Source: JAAELZ01 sp965209105
GTDB taxonomy: Bacteria > Pseudomonadota > Gammaproteobacteria > Arenicellales > Poriferihabitantaceae
Reading direction: 5' to 3'
Assembly: GCA_965209105.1 (NCBI GenBank)
Contig: CBDBQB010000015.1
Location: 10,776 to 74,775 of the forward strand
Length of the DNA stretch: 64,000 nt
Shown here: positions 61,624-64,000 of the stretch, one piece after another
Numbering within the stretch: the first letter of the stretch is position 1
How the letters are laid out: the number at the start of each line of letters is the position of its first letter
Program-made: the position numbers and the translations under genes
Notes under the pieces: generated by a model
Told to the model about the DNA's origin: nothing
The model's input: only the letters and a program-made list of their open reading frames with translations
Database searches by the model: none

Positions 61624-62237
61624 GCGCCGCTGAGCGATAAATCGCGAATAGGGATTTGTTCAAAACTGAGCGCTTGATGGCTGCTGAAAATCACCATCCC
61701 GCCCTCGTTTGCGTGTTGTTCGACAATGCGCTGAAAAGCCTCTACGCCATCTGTGTCAATCGCGGTGGTGGGTTCGTCGAGTATCCATAATGGTGCAGTG
61801 CTTAAATGCAATCGAGCAAGCGCAACGCGGCGTTTTTGACCCGCAGAAAGCTGATGTGCCAAGATAGTTTCGTAGCCGGATAAACCCACTGCGTCTAGGG
61901 CATCTTGCACTGAAACTTCACTGAACTGTTTAAGCTGATGATTTAAAAGAGTTAAATTTTCAAACGCGGATAAATCTGCTTTTAAACCATTGCGATGGCC
62001 AATATAAAGCAGGTTTTCATTAAATGAGGCTCGATCAGCGTCGATATTTTCGTCATTCCAATAGACATCGCCGCTTTCGGCCTGACTTAAACCCGTCAGA
62101 ATCCGCAATAGGCTGGTTTTGCCGGAGCCATTGGTGCCATGTACTCGCATCACCTCACCTTGCGACAAGCTAAAGCCCACGCCCGAAAAAAGGCTGTCAT
62201 AGCCTTTAACGCACTCAATGTCAGTCGCTCGAAACAT
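61620..62237 (-). CDS. ccmA: Haem exporter ATP-binding protein CcmA
   Basis: CcmA is the ATPase that drives release of holo-CcmE. The 205-residue ABC protein has Walker A HGTNGSGKTSLLRIL, the signature LSAGQKRRVALARL and Walker B LWILDEPTTAID. It is the first ccm gene and starts 11 bases after the stop of the gamma carbonic anhydrase gene, so the two may share a transcript. Confidence 0.97.
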   Translation of the reverse strand: MFRATDIECVKGYDSLFSGVGFSLSQGEVMRVHGTNGSGKTSLLRILTGLSQAESGDVYWNDENIDADRASFNENLLYIGHRNGLKADLSAFENLTLLNHQLKQFSEVSVQDALDAVGLSGYETILAHQLSAGQKRRVALARLHLSTAPLWILDEPTTAIDTDGVEAFQRIVEQHANEGGMVIFSSHQALSFEQIPIRDLSLSGA

Positions 62238-62248
62238 GGTGAGGAATC

Positions 62249-62782
62249 TTATGCGGAGTTTGCGGTACGCTTCGCTAATTCGACATAATGCTTTGCCGAA
62301 TGCTTGAGGAATTCGATCTCGGTTTCTTTCAGGCGACGTATTTGCTTAACGGGGGAGCCGACATAAAGATAGCCGCTTTCGAGAGTTTTATAAGGCGGTA
62401 CCAAACTGCCAGCGCCTACCATGACTTCACTTTCGACCACTGCGCCATCGAGCACCACCGTGCCCATGCCCACAAGGCATAGGTTGTGTAGGGTGCAGCC
62501 ATGGATCGTTGCATTGTGGCCAATGGTGACGTCATCTCCAATGATGAGAGGTGCGCCACCGGCTTTTGAATACGGGCTATCGTGGCTGACGTGTAAAACA
62601 GCACCATCCTGAACATTGGTACGCGCACCGATTTCAATCGTATTAATATCACCTCGAATCACTGCCATCGGCCAAACATTGCTTTGCGCGCCAATTTTAG
62701 TATGACCATTTACAAAAGCCATTTTATGCACAAAGGCATCGGGATGAATCGCGGGGGTATTCCCCTCAAAGGCTTCAATCAT
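62249..62782 (-). CDS. Gamma carbonic anhydrase family protein (YrdA type)
   Basis: A 177-residue left-handed beta-helix protein built from hexapeptide repeats. Zn-ligand His are in GAVLHVSHDSPYSK and IGHNATIHGCTL, giving the three His typical of gamma carbonic anhydrases. YrdA-type members often show no carbonic anhydrase activity in assays, so the role is open. It precedes ccmA closely. Confidence 0.92.
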   Translation of the reverse strand: MIEAFEGNTPAIHPDAFVHKMAFVNGHTKIGAQSNVWPMAVIRGDINTIEIGARTNVQDGAVLHVSHDSPYSKAGGAPLIIGDDVTIGHNATIHGCTLHNLCLVGMGTVVLDGAVVESEVMVGAGSLVPPYKTLESGYLYVGSPVKQIRRLKETEIEFLKHSAKHYVELAKRTANSA

Positions 62783-62978
62783 GCGGCTTCAGAAAGTTAA
62801 AAAACAGGCGCGCTAGTTTAAACGCTATTTCGAACGAGTGCGATAGAATGCTAGAGAATTGGCCGGAGAACTAGGGACAGATCAAATATGCCGCATTGTT
62901 AGATTTGAGACTTGAGCCCGGTGGCTGAACCTATTGAATTTCGCTCTACCCCCTTAGCTATTTAATATTTTCAATTTT

Positions 62979-63650
62979 TCACAAGTGTCCGACTTTCACA
63001 TAAATTAATGTTTCATCCTCCACATGAGGAAAATGCTCAGACATGTGCGGATTCCGCAGCCATGACCCTTCAGGATATTCACCAAACTCATCGATAAATC
63101 GTCCATTGATTACAACGATCTCTTCACCACCCATATGATGATGTGGTTGAAATACTTCGTCTTTTGGCCACGCTACCAAAGCGGTACTTACTGTGCCGTG
63201 TGTATGTAATGGAAGTACTTTTAAATTTCCTATGCCTTGTCCCCATTGCTGGTCTTTGGGCCTGATCACGACGTGTTCTGTGTCATCACTTTTAAACTGC
63301 TCAAGTTTTACGAACAGCTTACAACCCTCTTTGGTAAAAGGTTTATGAAAAGATCCGGGCGGGTTTCGAATATAGGTACCGGCTGGGTAATCGCCGTTCT
63401 CATCAGAAAACACACCGTCAAGAACATAAATCTCTTCACCATTGGGATGGCTATGGGGTGGAAAATACGAGCCTGGCTCGAACTTTACAAAACTTGTGAC
63501 ATGACCCGATTCATCAGTAACACGTTCGAGGTGTGCGCGCGAAACGCCATCGGCGGGGCTCAGTACCCACTCCTGATCATCAGGGCGCATACAAACAGTT
63601 TTAGAGAAATCCATGTTTAAGTTGTATGATTTTTTTGCTGTATTATTCAT
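62979..63650 (-). CDS. Double-cupin protein, ChrR-like
   Basis: A 223-residue protein of two cupin domains in tandem. The first has the metal motif FPPHSHPNGEEIYVLDG and the second QPHHHMGGEEIVVINGRF, each followed by the YPAGTYIRNPPGSFH-type second motif (YPEGSWLRNPHMSEH in the second). This is the cupin of ChrR-type anti-sigma factors, but the N-terminal zinc anti-sigma domain with its His/Cys ligands is absent and no ECF sigma gene is adjacent. It may be a metal-binding enzyme or sensor. The start could also be the ATG at 63614. Confidence 0.85.
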   Translation of the reverse strand: MNNTAKKSYNLNMDFSKTVCMRPDDQEWVLSPADGVSRAHLERVTDESGHVTSFVKFEPGSYFPPHSHPNGEEIYVLDGVFSDENGDYPAGTYIRNPPGSFHKPFTKEGCKLFVKLEQFKSDDTEHVVIRPKDQQWGQGIGNLKVLPLHTHGTVSTALVAWPKDEVFQPHHHMGGEEIVVINGRFIDEFGEYPEGSWLRNPHMSEHFPHVEDETLIYVKVGHL

Positions 63651-63734
63651 GGTGTTTCGTATTTAAGGTAAAGATTTCTGCCACGGCACGATTGCCGTAA
63701 CCGGCGAATACATGATTTTTTCATTGAAAAAAAT

Positions 63735-63929
63735 CTACATACTTTCATGGATACGAATCTCGGGATCACTCATCAACAAGGGTTTCAACGCCACCACGAC
63801 ATCGTCATTAGACAGGGTTGAGCCGAGGTAGTTCTCTGCGCTTTTGGTGGGATCAAATCCGTGTAAAACCTGTACATCCTGATCCCTTGTCAGAAGGTCT
63901 TTTGATTGTGCATCAGGCACATCTGACAA
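63735..63929 (-). CDS. Short unrecognised ORF at the window end
   Basis: A 64-residue acidic reading frame starting MSDVPDAQSKDLLTRDQDV and ending IRIHESM. No family is recognised. It has no visible ribosome binding site and could be the C-terminal part of a gene whose upstream part is rearranged, or not coding. The upstream 70 bases to the window edge show nothing clear. Confidence 0.3.
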   Translation of the reverse strand: MSDVPDAQSKDLLTRDQDVQVLHGFDPTKSAENYLGSTLSNDDVVVALKPLLMSDPEIRIHESM

Positions 63930-64000
63930 AAAGGGTTGTTTGTATTTCGTATGTATTGCACTAAGTATGCATAGTCATCTATGTTTTTAACGAACACACA

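Overview
The window looks like a chromosomal segment of a gammaproteobacterium. The evidence is gene content and order: an initiator tRNA followed by rimP-nusA-infB-rbfA-truB, lepA-lepB-DUF4845-rnc-era-recO, fabG-acpP-fabF-mltG-tmk-holB-pilZ-tatD, clpS-clpA, yggX, erpA, rne, mltA, and a complete System I cytochrome c maturation operon ccmABCDEFGHI. Base composition looks moderate over most of the window. No rRNA operon, CRISPR array or prophage was seen, and I cannot name the genus.

Layout. 64-5485: a four-gene peptide/nickel-type ABC importer (binding protein, permease, a permease-ATPase fusion, ATPase), visibly more GC-rich than the rest and probably acquired. 5738-8284: an extradiol-type dioxygenase and a GlcG/HbpS-like gene separated by an IS5-family element whose transposase is frameshifted. 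8749-9867: a secreted HYR-like protein. 10150-18138: a HI0933-type flavoprotein, then lepA to recO and a DUF2130 gene. 18170-23176: a degraded stretch with a YHYH protein, a deletion scar fusing a response-regulator remnant to the start of a di-haem peroxidase gene, and an intact IS66-family element inserted exactly before the stop codon of a MOSC gene. 23530-24922: a Tat-like exported protein and ubiC.

25128-31168: initiator tRNA and the infB operon. 31338-34348: two TauD-like Fe(II)/2-oxoglutarate dioxygenases and a fatty-acid-hydroxylase-type membrane enzyme, the most plausible uncharacterised pathway here. 34388-44235: rne divergent from the fab/tmk/holB cluster, with the genes that lie between them in E. 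coli missing. 44252-44410: a 159-bp MITE with perfect 20-bp inverted repeats that resemble the ends of the IS5-family element. 44422-54433: yggX, erpA, clpS-clpA, two PMT-like membrane glycosyltransferases, a CBS protein, mltA, a glyoxalase-II-like hydrolase and an OsmC-like protein. 54490-62782: a frameshifted HExxH membrane protein, the ccm operon and a gamma carbonic anhydrase. 62979-63929: a double-cupin protein and a short unknown ORF.

Most genes are housekeeping. The unusual features are mobile-element scars, a recO gene without a canonical start codon, a U1-U72 initiator tRNA, the lipobox substitution in the ABC binding protein, and the oxygenase module. All statements come from reading the sequence and recalled family knowledge; no search was run.
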